From: Achromobacter sp. Marseille-Q4962
GTDB lineage: Bacteria; Pseudomonadota; Gammaproteobacteria; Burkholderiales; Burkholderiaceae_B
Assembly (NCBI RefSeq): GCF_943737005.1
Contig: NZ_CALSFU010000011.1
Coordinates: forward strand, 120,957-184,956
Reading direction: 5' to 3'
Length of the DNA stretch: 64,000 bases
The position numbers were made by a program, and so were the translations under genes. This document shows, piece after piece, positions 38,871 to 49,852 of the stretch. The notes under the pieces are model-generated. The model saw only the letters and a program-made list of their open reading frames with translations. It was not told the origin of the DNA and searched no databases. Positions within the stretch are counted from its first letter, which is position 1; each line of letters opens with the position of its first letter.

Positions 38871-39692
38871 TTAGCGTTTCTTGGGTTTGGGTGTGGATTT
38901 GGATTGGGTTTCCGACGCGGGCAACGGGGCCAGCGCCAGGGCGAAACCATTGGGGTAGCGCAGGTCCGCCTGCGTGACGGTGCGCCCTTCCAGGCGCGCC
39001 GTCACCGTGGGCCAGGCCTGCACGAATCGTTGGATGCGGGCGGCGAAGGGCAAGGCGCCGGGCAGCCCGTGCGGATCCGGCGCGTCGGCGCCCGGATCGC
39101 GGCCCAGGTCCAGCAGCAGGCCGTTGGACAGCACCGCCCGCCAGGCATAGCGCGGACTGAGCTCGAGCTTGGCGACGTGCAGGTCCAGCGGCGCGAACCA
39201 GCGGGCCAGTTCCGCGTAGCGCTGAACCACCAGCGATTCCGTGCCTTCCGGGCCGGAGAACTGCGGCAGCACCGTCTCGTCGTCCACCTCGCCGGTATTC
39301 GCCGTGAACGCCTCGCCCCAGGTGTTGATCATCTGGTTCTCGTTCCACAGCGCCAGGGGCTGCTGCTCTTCGATGCGCACGCGCAGCACGTTCGGCCAGA
39401 TGCGCCGCACGCTGGCATGCCGCACCCAGGGCACCGACTCGAAGAGCTCGCGCGCTTCGTCCAGGTCCACGGTGAAGAAGTTCCCCTTGAACCGGCCCGC
39501 GATGGCCGCCCGCACCGCTCCCGGCGACACGTAGTGCAGCTCGCCGTCCGGCATGGGCTCCAGCTCGATGGCCGACAGCGTGAAGTACGGACGCTGCGCA
39601 ACCCAGGCCACGCCCGCGAGCAGCAAGGCGCACACCGCCAGCACGGCCAGCGTGTTGGCGATCAGGTTGGTCGTTCGGGCGTCGTTCCACAC
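38871..39692 (-). CDS. ftsQ: Cell division protein FtsQ
   Basis: Bitopic inner-membrane protein of 273 residues of the FtsQLB divisome complex. A single transmembrane helix (about 13-32) is followed by the POTRA region (YFTLSAIELEPMPDGELHYVSPGAVRAAI) and the periplasmic beta domain with VPWVRHASVRRIWPNVLRVRIEEQ. The tail is Lys/Pro-rich. The start codon is GTG at 39692. It follows ddlB after 12 bases. Confidence 0.93.
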   Translation of the reverse strand: MWNDARTTNLIANTLAVLAVCALLLAGVAWVAQRPYFTLSAIELEPMPDGELHYVSPGAVRAAIAGRFKGNFFTVDLDEARELFESVPWVRHASVRRIWPNVLRVRIEEQQPLALWNENQMINTWGEAFTANTGEVDDETVLPQFSGPEGTESLVVQRYAELARWFAPLDLHVAKLELSPRYAWRAVLSNGLLLDLGRDPGADAPDPHGLPGALPFAARIQRFVQAWPTVTARLEGRTVTQADLRYPNGFALALAPLPASETQSKSTPKPKKR

Positions 39693-39704
39693 AGGGCGTC
39701 CAGG

Positions 39705-40655
39705 TCAGGCGTTGCGGCCGGGGCTGCGCACTTTGCACGCAGCCTCGGACAGGATCGCCACGCACAGTTCCGCATAGCTGATGCCGACGGCCTTGGCGGC
39801 CATGGGCACCAGCGAATGGCTGGTCATGCCGGGCGAAGTGTTCATTTCAAGCAGCCACGGCCGGTTTTCGCGGTCGAGGATGAAATCGGCGCGCCCCCAG
39901 CCCTCGCAGCCCAGGGCCTGGTAGGCCCGCACGGCGATGTCGGCCACTTCCCGCGCCACGTCGGGCGGCAGGTCGGCGGGGCAGAAGTACTGGGTGTCGT
40001 CCGAAAAATACTTGTGCTCGTAGTCGTAGTTGCCGCCGGGCGCCGCGATCTCGATCACCGGCAGCGCGCGGGCCTGCCTGCCCGAACCCAGCACGGCCAC
40101 GGTCAGCTCGCGCCCGCTGATGAACTGCTCGGCCAGCACCACTTCGTCGAACCGGGCCGCCTCGGCGTAGGCCCGCTTCATGTCGGAATAGCCCACGACC
40201 TTGGTGATGCCCACGGTCGAGCCCTCGTGCGGCGGCTTGATGATGAGCGGCAGGCTCAGGCGGTCGGGCACGGTGCGCAGCTCGGTGTCGGCGTCCAGCA
40301 CCTCGAAGGCCGGCGTGGGCAGGCCGTGCTGCAGCCAGATGCGCTTGGTCATGGTCTTGTCCATGGCCAGGGCCGAGGCCAGCGGGCCGCTGCCCGTATA
40401 GGGGATGCCCAGCAGTTCCAGCGCGCCCTGCAGCGTGCCGTCTTCGCCGTAGCGGCCGTGCAGCGCGATGAACACGCGCTCGAAGCCCTCGGCGGCCAGT
40501 TCCGCCAGGCTGCGCTCGCCCGTGTCGAACAGGTGCGCGTCCACCCCGGCGCTCAACAGCGCCTGATGCACGCCCGCGCCCGACATCAGGGACACTTCCC
40601 GCTCGGCGGAGCGTCCGCCGTACAGCACGCCGACTTTGCCGAATTCCGCTTTCAT
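39705..40655 (-). CDS. ddlB: D-alanine--D-alanine ligase
   Basis: ATP-grasp ligase of 316 residues making D-Ala-D-Ala for peptidoglycan. Signatures: [58 protein letters not shown] and [31 protein letters not shown]. Its ATG overlaps the murC stop (ATGA). Confidence 0.97.
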   Translation of the reverse strand: MKAEFGKVGVLYGGRSAEREVSLMSGAGVHQALLSAGVDAHLFDTGERSLAELAAEGFERVFIALHGRYGEDGTLQGALELLGIPYTGSGPLASALAMDKTMTKRIWLQHGLPTPAFEVLDADTELRTVPDRLSLPLIIKPPHEGSTVGITKVVGYSDMKRAYAEAARFDEVVLAEQFISGRELTVAVLGSGRQARALPVIEIAAPGGNYDYEHKYFSDDTQYFCPADLPPDVAREVADIAVRAYQALGCEGWGRADFILDRENRPWLLEMNTSPGMTSHSLVPMAAKAVGISYAELCVAILSEAACKVRSPGRNA

Positions 40656-42058
40656 GCCAGCTCTCCCACCTGGGCCGGGACCTTGCTGATCGATCCCGCG
40701 CCCATCACGATCACCACATCGCCGTCGCGCACGAAGTCCAGCACGGCCTGCGGCAGCTCGGCCACGTCCTCGACGAACACCGGCTCCACCTTGCCCGCCA
40801 CCCGCAGCGCGCGCGACAGCGCACGGCCGTCGGCCGCAACCAGCGGCGCCTCGCCGGCGGCATAGACCTCGGTCAGCAGCACCGCGTCGGCCGTGCCCAG
40901 CACGCGCACGAAGTCCTCGAAGCAATCGCGGGTGCGCGTGTAGCGGTGCGGCTGGAACGCCAGCACGATGCGGCGGTCTGGCCAGGCGCCGCGCGCGGCG
41001 GCCAGCGTGGCCGCCATTTCGACGGGGTGGTGGCCGTAGTCGTCGATCACCGTGAAGGTGCCGCCGCCGTGCGCGGCCGGCACCGGGAAATCGCCGACCT
41101 GCGTGAAGCGGCGTCCCACTCCATGGAAAGAGGCCAGCGCCTCGCAGATCGCGTCGTCTTCCACGCCCAGCTCGGTCGCCACCGCGATGGCCGCCAGCGC
41201 GTTGCGCACGTTGTGCAGGCCCGGCAGGTTCAGCTCCACGCGCAGCGGCGGCAGCAGCGTGTCGCGATGGCTGCGCTGCACGTTGAAGCGCATGCGCGTG
41301 CCCTCGGGCTGCACTTCGTAGGCCCGCACCTGCGCGTCTTCGCCCAGGCCGTATGTGGTGATCGGCCGCGAGACGAACGGCATGATCTCGCGCACGTTGG
41401 CGTCGTCCGCGCACAGCACCGCGCTGCCGTAGAAGGGCAGGCGCTGGGTGAACTCGATGAACGCGCTCTTCAGGCGCGCCACGTCGTGCCCGTAGGTGTC
41501 CATGTGGTCGGCGTCGATGTTGGTGACGATGGCCATCACGGGCAGCAGGTTGAGGAAGGAGGCGTCGGATTCATCCGCTTCCACCACGATGTAGTCGCCC
41601 TGCCCCAGCCGCGCGTTGGCGCCCGCCGAATTGAGGCGGCCGCCGATGACGAAGGTGGGATCCAGGCCACCCGCGGCCAGTACGCTGGCCACCAGGCTGG
41701 TGGTGGTGGTCTTGCCGTGCGTGCCGGCCACGGCGATGCCGCGCTTCAGGCGCATCAGCTCGGCCAGCATGATGGCGCGCGGCACCACCGGAATCCGCGC
41801 GGCGCGCGCCGCGATGACTTCCGGGTTGTCGCCCGCCACCGCCGTGGAGGTCACGATGGCGTCGGCGCCCGTCACGTTGCTGGCCACGTGGCCGATGGAG
41901 ATCTTCATGCCCAGGCCGGCCAGGCGGCGGGTCACCGCCGATTCGTGCAGGTCGGAGCCGCTGATGGCGTAGCCCAGGTTGAGCAGGACCTCGGCGATGC
42001 CGCTCATGCCGGAACCGCCCACGCCGACGAAATGGATGTGTTGAATTCTGTGTTTCAT
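40652..42058 (-). CDS. murC: UDP-N-acetylmuramate--L-alanine ligase
   Basis: Mur ligase of 468 residues adding the first amino acid to UDP-MurNAc. N-terminal UDP-binding motif [20 protein letters not shown] loop [25 protein letters not shown] and the C-terminal [14 protein letters not shown] are present. It overlaps murG upstream and ddlB downstream by 4 bases each. Confidence 0.97.
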   Translation of the reverse strand: MKHRIQHIHFVGVGGSGMSGIAEVLLNLGYAISGSDLHESAVTRRLAGLGMKISIGHVASNVTGADAIVTSTAVAGDNPEVIAARAARIPVVPRAIMLAELMRLKRGIAVAGTHGKTTTTSLVASVLAAGGLDPTFVIGGRLNSAGANARLGQGDYIVVEADESDASFLNLLPVMAIVTNIDADHMDTYGHDVARLKSAFIEFTQRLPFYGSAVLCADDANVREIMPFVSRPITTYGLGEDAQVRAYEVQPEGTRMRFNVQRSHRDTLLPPLRVELNLPGLHNVRNALAAIAVATELGVEDDAICEALASFHGVGRRFTQVGDFPVPAAHGGGTFTVIDDYGHHPVEMAATLAAARGAWPDRRIVLAFQPHRYTRTRDCFEDFVRVLGTADAVLLTEVYAAGEAPLVAADGRALSRALRVAGKVEPVFVEDVAELPQAVLDFVRDGDVVIVMGAGSISKVPAQVGELA

Positions 42059-43128
42059 GATTGACGCCCCGCTGCCTGTTCGCAAACGTCGGCGATATGG
42101 GCCGCGGCCTCGGGGCGCGCATGCGCGCGCGCCCGTTCGGCCACGGCCTGGAGTTCTTCCCGGGTGCGCTGGCCCAGCCAGTCCGCCAGCCACTGGGGCG
42201 TGAGGGCGGATTGCGGCTGCAGCCAGGCGGCCTGCGCGTCGCTGAGGAAGCGCGCATTGGCGGTCTGGTGATCGTCGATGGCGTGCGGAAACGGCACGAA
42301 AAGCGCGGCCACGCCCGCCGCCGCCACTTCGGACACCGTCATGGCGCCGGCGCGGCAGATCAGCAGGTCGGCCGCGCCCAGCTCGCCCGCCATGTCGTCG
42401 ATGAAGGCGCGGCAGTCGGCCTGCACGCCCGCCCCGGCGTAGGCCTGCAGCAGCGCCGGCAGGTGCTGCTCGCCGGCCTGGTGCACGACCTCCGGCCGGC
42501 GCTCGGGAGCCATGGCGGCCAGCGCCGGCGGCAGCACGGTATTCAGGGCGTGCGCGCCCAGGCTGCCGCCCACCACCAGCAGACGCAACGGGCCGGTGCG
42601 CTCGCCGTAGCGGCGCGCCGGCCCGGGCAGCGCGCAAAAATCGGCCCGCACGGGGTTGCCCAGGGCCTCGCCCTTGGGCAGCACCTCCGGAAACCCGCTC
42701 AGGACGCGGCGCGCCATGCGCGCGAGCCAGCGGTTGGCGGTGCCCGCCACCGCGTTCTGTTCGTGCACGACCAGCGGCAGGCCGCGCAGGGCCGCGATCA
42801 CGCCCCCGGGGAATGCCACGTAGCCGCCCATGCCCAGCACCACGTCGGGGCGCGCATACGAGAGCCTGGACCATGCCTGCGCGAAGGCGCGCAGCAGCAT
42901 GAACGGCAGCTTGAGCAAGGTGGAGAATCCCTTGCCGCGCACGCCCGCGAAGCGCAGCGGCACCAGCTCGATGCCGCGCGGCGGCACCAGGCGGCCTTCC
43001 ATCTTTTCCGGATTGCCCAGCCACAGCACCCGCCAGCCGCGCGCGCGCAGCACCTCGGCCACGGCCAGGCCGGGCATGATGTGTCCGCCCGTGCCGCCCG
43101 CCATGATGAGGATGGTGCCCGCGCTCAT
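42055..43128 (-). CDS. murG: UDP-GlcNAc:lipid I GlcNAc transferase MurG
   Basis: Membrane-associated GT28 glycosyltransferase of 357 residues that converts lipid I to lipid II. Motifs: [50 protein letters not shown] and the donor site [45 protein letters not shown] in two halves. In Bordetella MurG is reported to scaffold the cytoplasmic Mur ligases. Confidence 0.97.
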   Translation of the reverse strand: MSAGTILIMAGGTGGHIMPGLAVAEVLRARGWRVLWLGNPEKMEGRLVPPRGIELVPLRFAGVRGKGFSTLLKLPFMLLRAFAQAWSRLSYARPDVVLGMGGYVAFPGGVIAALRGLPLVVHEQNAVAGTANRWLARMARRVLSGFPEVLPKGEALGNPVRADFCALPGPARRYGERTGPLRLLVVGGSLGAHALNTVLPPALAAMAPERRPEVVHQAGEQHLPALLQAYAGAGVQADCRAFIDDMAGELGAADLLICRAGAMTVSEVAAAGVAALFVPFPHAIDDHQTANARFLSDAQAAWLQPQSALTPQWLADWLGQRTREELQAVAERARAHARPEAAAHIADVCEQAAGRQS

Positions 43129-44318
43129 ACCCGCCCCCCGCGCATCATGATGCGGTTTTCCACGTCCACGCGGATCAGCATGGCCAGCGCGCACACGTTC
43201 ATGACCACGCCCGAGCCGCCGTAGCTCATCAGCGGCAGGGTCAGCCCCTTGGTGGGCAGCAGTCCCAGGCACACGCCCATGTTGATGAAGGCCTGCACGC
43301 CGAACCATATCGCCACGCCCTGCGCGACCATGCCGGCGAAGGTGCGCTCCATGGCGATGGCCTGCCGGCCGATGTCGAAACCGCGCTGCACGATGAGGGC
43401 GAACAGGCAGATCACCAGCATCACGCCGGCAAAGCCCAGTTCCTCGCCCACCACGGCCATGAGGAAGTCGGTATGGGCCTCCGGCAGGTAGTGCAGCTTC
43501 TCGACGCTGGCGCCCAGTCCCACGCCCAGCCATTCGCCGCGGCCCAGCGCGATCAGCGAATGCGAGAGCTGGTAGGCGCTGCCGTAGGCGTTGTCCTCGT
43601 TCCAGGGATCCAGGTAGGCGAACAGGCGGGCCCGGCGCCAAGGCGACAACCAGATCAGCAGCAGGAAGGTGCCCATCAGCACGCCCAGCAGGCTGCTGAA
43701 GAACTTGCCGTTGATGCCGCCCAGGAAAAGAATGCCGATGGCAATCGCCACGATCACCATGAACGCGCCCAGGTCGGGCTCGAGCAGCAGCAGCAGGCCC
43801 ACCGCGCCGAGGGCGCAGGCCATGGGCACGAAGCCGCGCAGGAAGGACTGCATGTGCTCCTGCTTGCGCACCGTGTAGTCGGCGGCGTAGAGCAAGGCGG
43901 CGACCTTCATCAGCTCGGACGGCTGGAAGTTCAGCGGCCCCAGCGGAATCCAGCGGTGCGCGCCGTTGACTTCGCGGCCGATGCCCGGAATGAGCACCGC
44001 CGCCAGCAGGACCAGCGACACGGCGAACAGGGGGAAGGCCATGCGCTGCCAGAAGCGGATGGGAATGGTGAGCACCACCGCGCCGCCCACCAGGCCGGCG
44101 CAGATGAACAGGCCGTGGCGCAGCACGAAGTAATAGCGCCCGTAGGAGGCGTAGCGCGGGCCGTCGGCCAGGGCGATAGACGCCGAATACACCATCAGCA
44201 GGCCGAGCAGCAGCAGCGTGGACGCGGCCAGCACCAGCGGCAGGTCGTAGTTGCGCATGCGGGTGCGGCCGGGCCGCACGGCGTTGACGCTGGCAGTGAG
44301 TTCGGCGAACAGGCTCAT
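43125..44318 (-). CDS. ftsW: SEDS peptidoglycan glycosyltransferase FtsW
   Basis: Ten-helix SEDS protein of 397 residues that polymerises lipid II at the septum with FtsI. Key motifs: [33 protein letters not shown] (the catalytic Asp region), [16 protein letters not shown] and [14 protein letters not shown]. It overlaps murD and murG by 4 bases. Confidence 0.96.
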   Translation of the reverse strand: MSLFAELTASVNAVRPGRTRMRNYDLPLVLAASTLLLLGLLMVYSASIALADGPRYASYGRYYFVLRHGLFICAGLVGGAVVLTIPIRFWQRMAFPLFAVSLVLLAAVLIPGIGREVNGAHRWIPLGPLNFQPSELMKVAALLYAADYTVRKQEHMQSFLRGFVPMACALGAVGLLLLLEPDLGAFMVIVAIAIGILFLGGINGKFFSSLLGVLMGTFLLLIWLSPWRRARLFAYLDPWNEDNAYGSAYQLSHSLIALGRGEWLGVGLGASVEKLHYLPEAHTDFLMAVVGEELGFAGVMLVICLFALIVQRGFDIGRQAIAMERTFAGMVAQGVAIWFGVQAFINMGVCLGLLPTKGLTLPLMSYGGSGVVMNVCALAMLIRVDVENRIMMRGGRV

Positions 44319-45847
44319 GCCACCTCTCCCCGGTCGCGGGCCAGATCCTCGACCTCTTCCACGAACACCTGCCCGCGATGCGGATAGTTGCGATACATGT
44401 CGAGGCTGGCGCAGGCGGGCGACAGCAGCACGGCATCGCCCTCCCGGGCCAGCTCGGCGGCGCGGCGCACGGCTTCGCGCATGTCGTGGGCGGACACGCA
44501 GGGCACGCCCGTGGTTTCCAGCGTGCGGCCGATCTCCGGCCCGTCCTGGCCGATCAGCACCACGGCGCGCGCATGCTGCGCCACCACCGGCACCAGCGGC
44601 GAGAAATCCTGGCCCTTGCCCTGGCCTCCGGCGATCAGCACCGCCTTCTGGCCCAGCCCTTCCAGCGCGGCGACGGTGGCCCCCACGTTGGTGCCCTTGC
44701 TGTCGTTGATGTAGTCCACGCCGCCGACCGTGCGCACAAAAGCGGCGCGGTGCGGTTCTCCGGCGTATTCGCGCAGCGCGCGCAGCATGGCGGCCCAGCC
44801 CAGGTCCAGGCAGCGGCCCAGCTGCAGCGCGGCCAGCGCGTTCAGGGCATTGTGAATGCCCCGGATGCGCAGCGCGTCGGCGGGCATCAGCCGGCTCGGG
44901 CGGCCGGCCGCCCGAGCCGGCTCGGGCGCGTCTTTCTTGCGGCGCGCCGGCGGCGCCGGCTCGTAGAAATCCAGCGGCTCGCAAGCCACCAGCCAGGCCA
45001 TGCCCTGTCCCGGCTCCAGGCCCACGTCGCCCACCAGCGCGGGCAGGTCGCGGCCGAAGCTGCGCACGTTGAGCGCGTTGAGCGACTTCACCATGCGGGT
45101 CGTGAGCGGGTCGTCGCGGTTGACGATGGCGATGCGCGCCATGCCCAGCAGCCGGGCCTTGGCCTCGGCGTAGGCTTCCATGCCGCCGTGCCAATCGAGG
45201 TGATCCTGCGTGACGTTCAGCACCACGGCGGCGTCGGCCATCAGGCTGCGCGTGGTTTCCAGCTGGAAGCTCGACAGTTCCAGCACCCACACCTGCGGCA
45301 GCGCGTCTTCGTCCAGGGCGCGCATCAGCGCGGTGAGCGCGGCCGGACCGATGTTGCCGGCGGCCAGCGCGGACAGGCCGCTGGCCTCGACCAGCGCGCG
45401 CGTCAGGGCGGTGACCGTGGTCTTGCCGTTAGTGCCCGTGACGGCGAGCAGGCGGGGCCGGTATTCGCGCTGCTCGGCCAGCTGGGCCAGCGCACGCGCG
45501 AACAGCTCGATTTCGCCCACGATTTCGATGCCGCGCGCGCGCGCCTCGGCCAGCAGCGGACCGGCCGGCGCCTGGCGCGGCGCCAGGCCCGGGCTTGCCA
45601 CCACCTGGTCCACATCGTCCAGCAGCGCCAGTTCGAAGAACTGGTCGCAGCCCAGACGGAATTCCACGTCCGCATCGGCCAGCGCGGCGCGCAGGGCCTC
45701 CAGACCGCCCGGCTCGGCACGGGTGTCCGCCACGCGCAGCCGGGCGCCCTCGCGGGCGAGCCAGCGCGCGGCGGCCACGCCCGTCTCTCCCAATCCGAGG
45801 ATCAGGACGAGCGGCGCATCGGCGCGGGAGGTTTCCATCGTATTCAT
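44315..45847 (-). CDS. murD: UDP-N-acetylmuramoyl-L-alanine--D-glutamate ligase
   Basis: Mur ligase of 510 residues, about 70 longer than the E. coli enzyme. It has [13 protein letters not shown] at the N-terminus, ATP loop [24 protein letters not shown] and the C-terminal [18 protein letters not shown]. The extra length is partly an insertion around residues 285-325 (Arg/Pro/Ala/Lys-rich), just before [14 protein letters not shown]. That insertion contains a 34-bp perfect DNA palindrome. MNTMETS at 45847 is used as start because it overlaps the mraY stop (ATGA). Confidence 0.96.
   Translation of the reverse strand: MNTMETSRADAPLVLILGLGETGVAAARWLAREGARLRVADTRAEPGGLEALRAALADADVEFRLGCDQFFELALLDDVDQVVASPGLAPRQAPAGPLLAEARARGIEIVGEIELFARALAQLAEQREYRPRLLAVTGTNGKTTVTALTRALVEASGLSALAAGNIGPAALTALMRALDEDALPQVWVLELSSFQLETTRSLMADAAVVLNVTQDHLDWHGGMEAYAEAKARLLGMARIAIVNRDDPLTTRMVKSLNALNVRSFGRDLPALVGDVGLEPGQGMAWLVACEPLDFYEPAPPARRKKDAPEPARAAGRPSRLMPADALRIRGIHNALNALAALQLGRCLDLGWAAMLRALREYAGEPHRAAFVRTVGGVDYINDSKGTNVGATVAALEGLGQKAVLIAGGQGKGQDFSPLVPVVAQHARAVVLIGQDGPEIGRTLETTGVPCVSAHDMREAVRRAAELAREGDAVLLSPACASLDMYRNYPHRGQVFVEEVEDLARDRGEVA
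44889..44922. repeat. 34-bp perfect palindrome inside murD
   Basis: A perfect inverted repeat without spacer: the 17-base half AGCCGGCTCGGGCGGCC is followed directly by its reverse complement. It encodes residues about 309-320 of MurD, in an insertion not found in the E. coli protein. Its GGCCGGCC centre is also the core of the 15-bp tandem repeats elsewhere in the window. Confidence 0.9.
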
Positions 45848-47013
45848 CGCAACTTCAGGGTAGAAAGACCGATCAGCACCAGCATCATGGTGATGATCCA
45901 GAACCGCACCACCACCTGGGTCTCCTTCCAGCCGCCCACTTCGAAATGGTGATGCAGCGGGGCCATGCGGAAAATGCGCCTGCCGGTTCCGTAGCGGCGC
46001 TTGGTGTACTTGAACCACGTCACCTGCATCATCACGGACAGGGTCTCGACCACGAACACGCCGCCCATGATGAAGAGCACGATTTCCTGGCGCACGATGA
46101 CCGCGATCGTGCCCAGCGCACCGCCCAGGGCCAGCGCGCCCACGTCGCCCATGAACACCTGCGCCGGGTAGGCGTTGAACCAGAGAAAGGCCAGCCCCGC
46201 GCCGCCGATGGCCGCGCACAGCACCATGAGTTCCGACGCGCCGGGAATGTACGGAAAGAGCAGGTATTTGGAATAGTCGACCCGGCCCACCACGTAGGCG
46301 AAGATGCCCAGGGCGCTGCCCACCATGACGGTGGGCATGATGGCCAGGCCGTCCAGCCCGTCCGTGAGGTTGACGGCGTTGCTGGTGCCCACGATCACGG
46401 CCCAGGTCAGCGCCACGAATCCCAGCACGCCCAGCGGATAGCTCACCGACTTGAAGAACGGCACGATCAGGTCGGCGCGCGTGGGCAGCGGCATGGTGAA
46501 GCCGCTGGCCACCCAGCTCTTGAAGAGCGGCCACAGCTCGGCATTGGCCGGCGCGGAAACCGCGAACGCCAGGTACACCGCGGCCACCAGCCCGATGGTG
46601 GCCTGCCAGAAGAACTTCTGGCGCGCGGGCATGCCCTCGGGGTCGCGATAGACCACCTTGCGGTAATCGTCCATCCAGCCGATCCAGCCGAAGCCGAAGG
46701 TGACGAGCAGCACGACCCACACGAAACGGTTGGTCCAGTCGGCCCAGAACAGCGTGCTGATGGCGATGGAAATCAGGATCAGCGCGCCGCCCATGGTGGG
46801 CGTGCCCGTCTTGACCAGGTGCGATTCGGGACCGTAGGCGCGCACCGCCTGGCCGATCTTCATCTCGGTCAGCTTGCGGATCACGCGCGGGCCGGCCATC
46901 AGGCCGATCAGCAGCGCCGTGGCGCACGCCAGCACGGCGCGCAGCGTGATGTATTCGAACACGCCCAGGGCGCGCACATCGTCGGAAAGCAGCCGGGCGA
47001 TCTCAAGCAGCAT
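45844..47013 (-). CDS. mraY: Phospho-N-acetylmuramoyl-pentapeptide-transferase MraY
   Basis: Ten-helix membrane enzyme of 389 residues making lipid I. Motifs: [29 protein letters not shown] (Asp pair), [26 protein letters not shown] and [23 protein letters not shown]. Start at MLLEIARLL; it overlaps murEF by 11 bases. Confidence 0.97.
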   Translation of the reverse strand: MLLEIARLLSDDVRALGVFEYITLRAVLACATALLIGLMAGPRVIRKLTEMKIGQAVRAYGPESHLVKTGTPTMGGALILISIAISTLFWADWTNRFVWVVLLVTFGFGWIGWMDDYRKVVYRDPEGMPARQKFFWQATIGLVAAVYLAFAVSAPANAELWPLFKSWVASGFTMPLPTRADLIVPFFKSVSYPLGVLGFVALTWAVIVGTSNAVNLTDGLDGLAIMPTVMVGSALGIFAYVVGRVDYSKYLLFPYIPGASELMVLCAAIGGAGLAFLWFNAYPAQVFMGDVGALALGGALGTIAVIVRQEIVLFIMGGVFVVETLSVMMQVTWFKYTKRRYGTGRRIFRMAPLHHHFEVGGWKETQVVVRFWIITMMLVLIGLSTLKLR

Positions 47014-49852
47014 GCTGCTCTCCTTCCCCCTGGGGCGCCGCGTCGTCAAAAGAAGCAAAAACCTTCACTACCCGCTCCATGCGCATAAAGCGCGAACCCT
47101 TTACCAATACGCAGGACGGGCGCATGCCGCGCATTGCGGCAACTACTTCGTCAACCGATGCGCAGGCGCGCGCGCCTGCGCCGTAGGCGGCGGCCGCCGC
47201 CCGGCTGGCCTCGCCCAGCGTGAACAGCGCGTCGAGCCCCTGCTCGCGCGCATAGCGCCCCACCTCCTCGTGCATGGCGGGGCCGTTGTCTCCGACTTCG
47301 CCCATGTCGCCCAGCACCAGCACGCGGGTGCCAGGCATGCGGGCCAGGACATCGATGGCCGCGCGAACGGAGTCAGGGTTCGCATTGTAGGTGTCATCGA
47401 TAAGTAATGTTCCGTCACGCATTGTCTTGCGCTGCATCCGGCCCGAAACCGGGGCGAAAGCGGCCAGTGCGCGCACCGCCGTCTCCAGCGGCGCGCCGGC
47501 GGCAATGGCGCTGGCGATGGCGGCCAGCGCGTTGCGCAGGTTGTGCAGGCCCGGCACCGGCAGGGACAGATCGGCCATGCCCAGCGGCGTGACGACGCGA
47601 CAGCGGGTGCCCTCGACGCCGGCCTCGATCTGCTCGGCATACACGTCCAGCCCGGGCTGCAGGCCAAAGCGCAGCGCCCGGCGCGGCTCGGCCAGCGCGG
47701 CCCAGATCGGCGAATACGGCTCGTCGCCCGGATAGACCGCCACGCCGTCGTCCGGCAGCGCCGCGATGCAGGCGCCATTCTCGCGCGCCACCGCCTCCAC
47801 GCTATGCATGAATTCCTGGTGCTCGCGCTGCGCATTGGTGACCAGCGCCACCGTGGGCGCCGCGATGGCTGCAAGTTGCGCGATCTCGCCGGGATGGTTC
47901 ATGCCCAGCTCGAATACGGCGGCGCGGTGGCGGGCATCGAGGCGCAGCAGCGTCAGCGGCACGCCGATATCGTTGTTCAGGTTGCCCGCGGTCGCCAGGC
48001 TGGCCTCCGGCCCCTGCCAGGCCGCCAGCATGGCCGCGATCATTTCCTTGGTGGTGGTCTTGCCGTTGCTGCCCGTCACGGCCACCACGGGCAGCCGGTA
48101 GCGGGCGCGCCAGGCCGCCCCCATGCGCATCAGCGCGGCACGCGTGTCGCCCAGCAGAATCTGCGGCAGCGGCACGTCCGGCATGCGGCGCGCGACCACG
48201 GCCGCGCAGGCGCCGCGCGCCGCCGCCTGGTCCAGATAGTCGTGCGCGTCGAAGTTCTCGCCCGCCAACGCGACGAACAGCTGGCCCTGCGACAGGCTGC
48301 GCGTGTCGGTGGACACGCCCGCGGCATGCGGCAGCACCAGCGCCAGGCGCGCCCATTCGCGGTCGTCGAAAGGCAGCTTGCGTCCGCCGATGTCCTGGTA
48401 GGTTTCGTGTCCCTTGCCGGCCAGCAGCACCACGTCTTCCGGCGCGCTGCGCCACACGGCTCCCGCGATGGCCAGGGCGCGGTCCGGCTGGACCTCGGCC
48501 TGGGCCGAAGCGGGCAGCCCCGCCATGATCTGCGCGATGATGGCGTCCGGGGACTCGCTGCGCGGGTTGTCGCTGGTCACGATGACACGGTCGGCCAGCT
48601 CGGCCGCGATGCGCCCCATGACCGGACGCTTGCCCGGATCGCGCTCGCCGCCGCAGCCGAAGAGGCAGACCAGGCGGCCGCCGCGCGTCTGCGCCACCGG
48701 GCGCAGCGCGGCCAGCGCGCGCGACAGCGAATCGGGCGTATGCGAATAGTCCACCACCACGAGCGGGCAGGGGCCCGAGCCCGGCGGCAGCAGCGGCTCG
48801 ACGGCCTGCAGCCGCCCGTCCACCGGATCGGTGGCGGCCAGCTCGCGGGCGATCTGCGCGAAGGGCAGTCCCAGCTCGTACAGCACGCCGGCCACGAGCA
48901 GCAGATTGGACACGTTGTGCGGCCCCAGCAGGCGCGTGACGATCTGCGCCTCGCCATGCGGGGACACCAGGGTGAACACCTGCCCCTGCGCCGTGGCCTG
49001 CAGGCCGCGCGCGCGCATGGCCGCGGGCACGCCGGGGGCTTCGTCCAGGCTGTAGCCCATGGCCAACTCGGCCGGCAGCGCGGCCAGCAGCCGGCGGCCG
49101 GCCTCGTCGTCCGCGTTGATCACGGTGGCGCCCAGCCCGGGCCAGCGGAACAGCCGGGCCTTGGCCGCCTCGTAGCGCTCCATCGTGCCGTGATAGTCGA
49201 GATGGTCGCGCGTCAGGTTGGTGAAGGCCGCGAGCGCCACGCGCACGCCGTCCATGCGGCCCTGTTCGATGCCGATGGACGAAGCCTCCATGGCCACCGC
49301 CTTCGCTCCGGCATCGCGCATCGCGGCCAACAGGCGGTGCACGGTCAGCACGTCGGGCGTGGTCAAGTTGCCGCCCAGCGCCGTACCGTCGGGCAGCACG
49401 GCGCCCAGCGTGCCGATGGTGCCGCAGGGCTTGCCATTGCGGCTCAGCGCATGGGCGATCCACTGCACGCACGAAGTCTTGCCGTTGGTGCCGGTGACGG
49501 CGACCACGGCCAGCCCGGACGACGGCCGCCCGTACCAGGCGTCGCCCAGTTCGCCCAGCAGTCCGCGCAGCCCGCGCACGGGCAGGGCGACCGGCGCCGC
49601 AGCCTCGGGCAACGGCACGGATTCGCTATCTCCGGCCTCGACCAGCACGGCGGCGGCCCCCTGGGCCAGGGCCTGGTCTATATAGAGGCGCCCATCGCTG
49701 GACAGGCCCGGGCAGGCCACGAAGACGTCTCCCGGCGCGATGTCGCGCGAGTCCAGCCGCAGGTCGGCGGTAAGCGCGACCCGTCCATGCAACCACGCCA
49801 CGACCTCGGCGGCCGTGGCGGCGGGGGGAAAGCGCAAGCCCCGGGCGCTCAT
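47003..49852 (-). CDS. murEF: MurE-MurF fusion: meso-DAP-adding and D-Ala-D-Ala-adding ligases in one chain
   Basis: One 949-residue protein carrying two successive peptidoglycan ligases. The MurE half (about 1-505) has the UDP site [20 protein letters not shown] loop [10 protein letters not shown] (about 120-129), [13 protein letters not shown] and DNPR at 428-431, the meso-diaminopimelate specificity motif. The MurF half (about 510-949) has [20 protein letters not shown] loop [13 protein letters not shown] (593-605), [11 protein letters not shown] and [15 protein letters not shown]. MurF normally has some 30-40 residues before VSTDTR; here the MurE end runs almost straight into it. Frames are continuous with no stop. 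Such a fusion is known from Bordetella. Confidence 0.95.
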   Translation of the reverse strand: MSARGLRFPPAATAAEVVAWLHGRVALTADLRLDSRDIAPGDVFVACPGLSSDGRLYIDQALAQGAAAVLVEAGDSESVPLPEAAAPVALPVRGLRGLLGELGDAWYGRPSSGLAVVAVTGTNGKTSCVQWIAHALSRNGKPCGTIGTLGAVLPDGTALGGNLTTPDVLTVHRLLAAMRDAGAKAVAMEASSIGIEQGRMDGVRVALAAFTNLTRDHLDYHGTMERYEAAKARLFRWPGLGATVINADDEAGRRLLAALPAELAMGYSLDEAPGVPAAMRARGLQATAQGQVFTLVSPHGEAQIVTRLLGPHNVSNLLLVAGVLYELGLPFAQIARELAATDPVDGRLQAVEPLLPPGSGPCPLVVVDYSHTPDSLSRALAALRPVAQTRGGRLVCLFGCGGERDPGKRPVMGRIAAELADRVIVTSDNPRSESPDAIIAQIMAGLPASAQAEVQPDRALAIAGAVWRSAPEDVVLLAGKGHETYQDIGGRKLPFDDREWARLALVLPHAAGVSTDTRSLSQGQLFVALAGENFDAHDYLDQAAARGACAAVVARRMPDVPLPQILLGDTRAALMRMGAAWRARYRLPVVAVTGSNGKTTTKEMIAAMLAAWQGPEASLATAGNLNNDIGVPLTLLRLDARHRAAVFELGMNHPGEIAQLAAIAAPTVALVTNAQREHQEFMHSVEAVARENGACIAALPDDGVAVYPGDEPYSPIWAALAEPRRALRFGLQPGLDVYAEQIEAGVEGTRCRVVTPLGMADLSLPVPGLHNLRNALAAIASAIAAGAPLETAVRALAAFAPVSGRMQRKTMRDGTLLIDDTYNANPDSVRAAIDVLARMPGTRVLVLGDMGEVGDNGPAMHEEVGRYAREQGLDALFTLGEASRAAAAAYGAGARACASVDEVVAAMRGMRPSCVLVKGSRFMRMERVVKVFASFDDAAPQGEGEQHAA

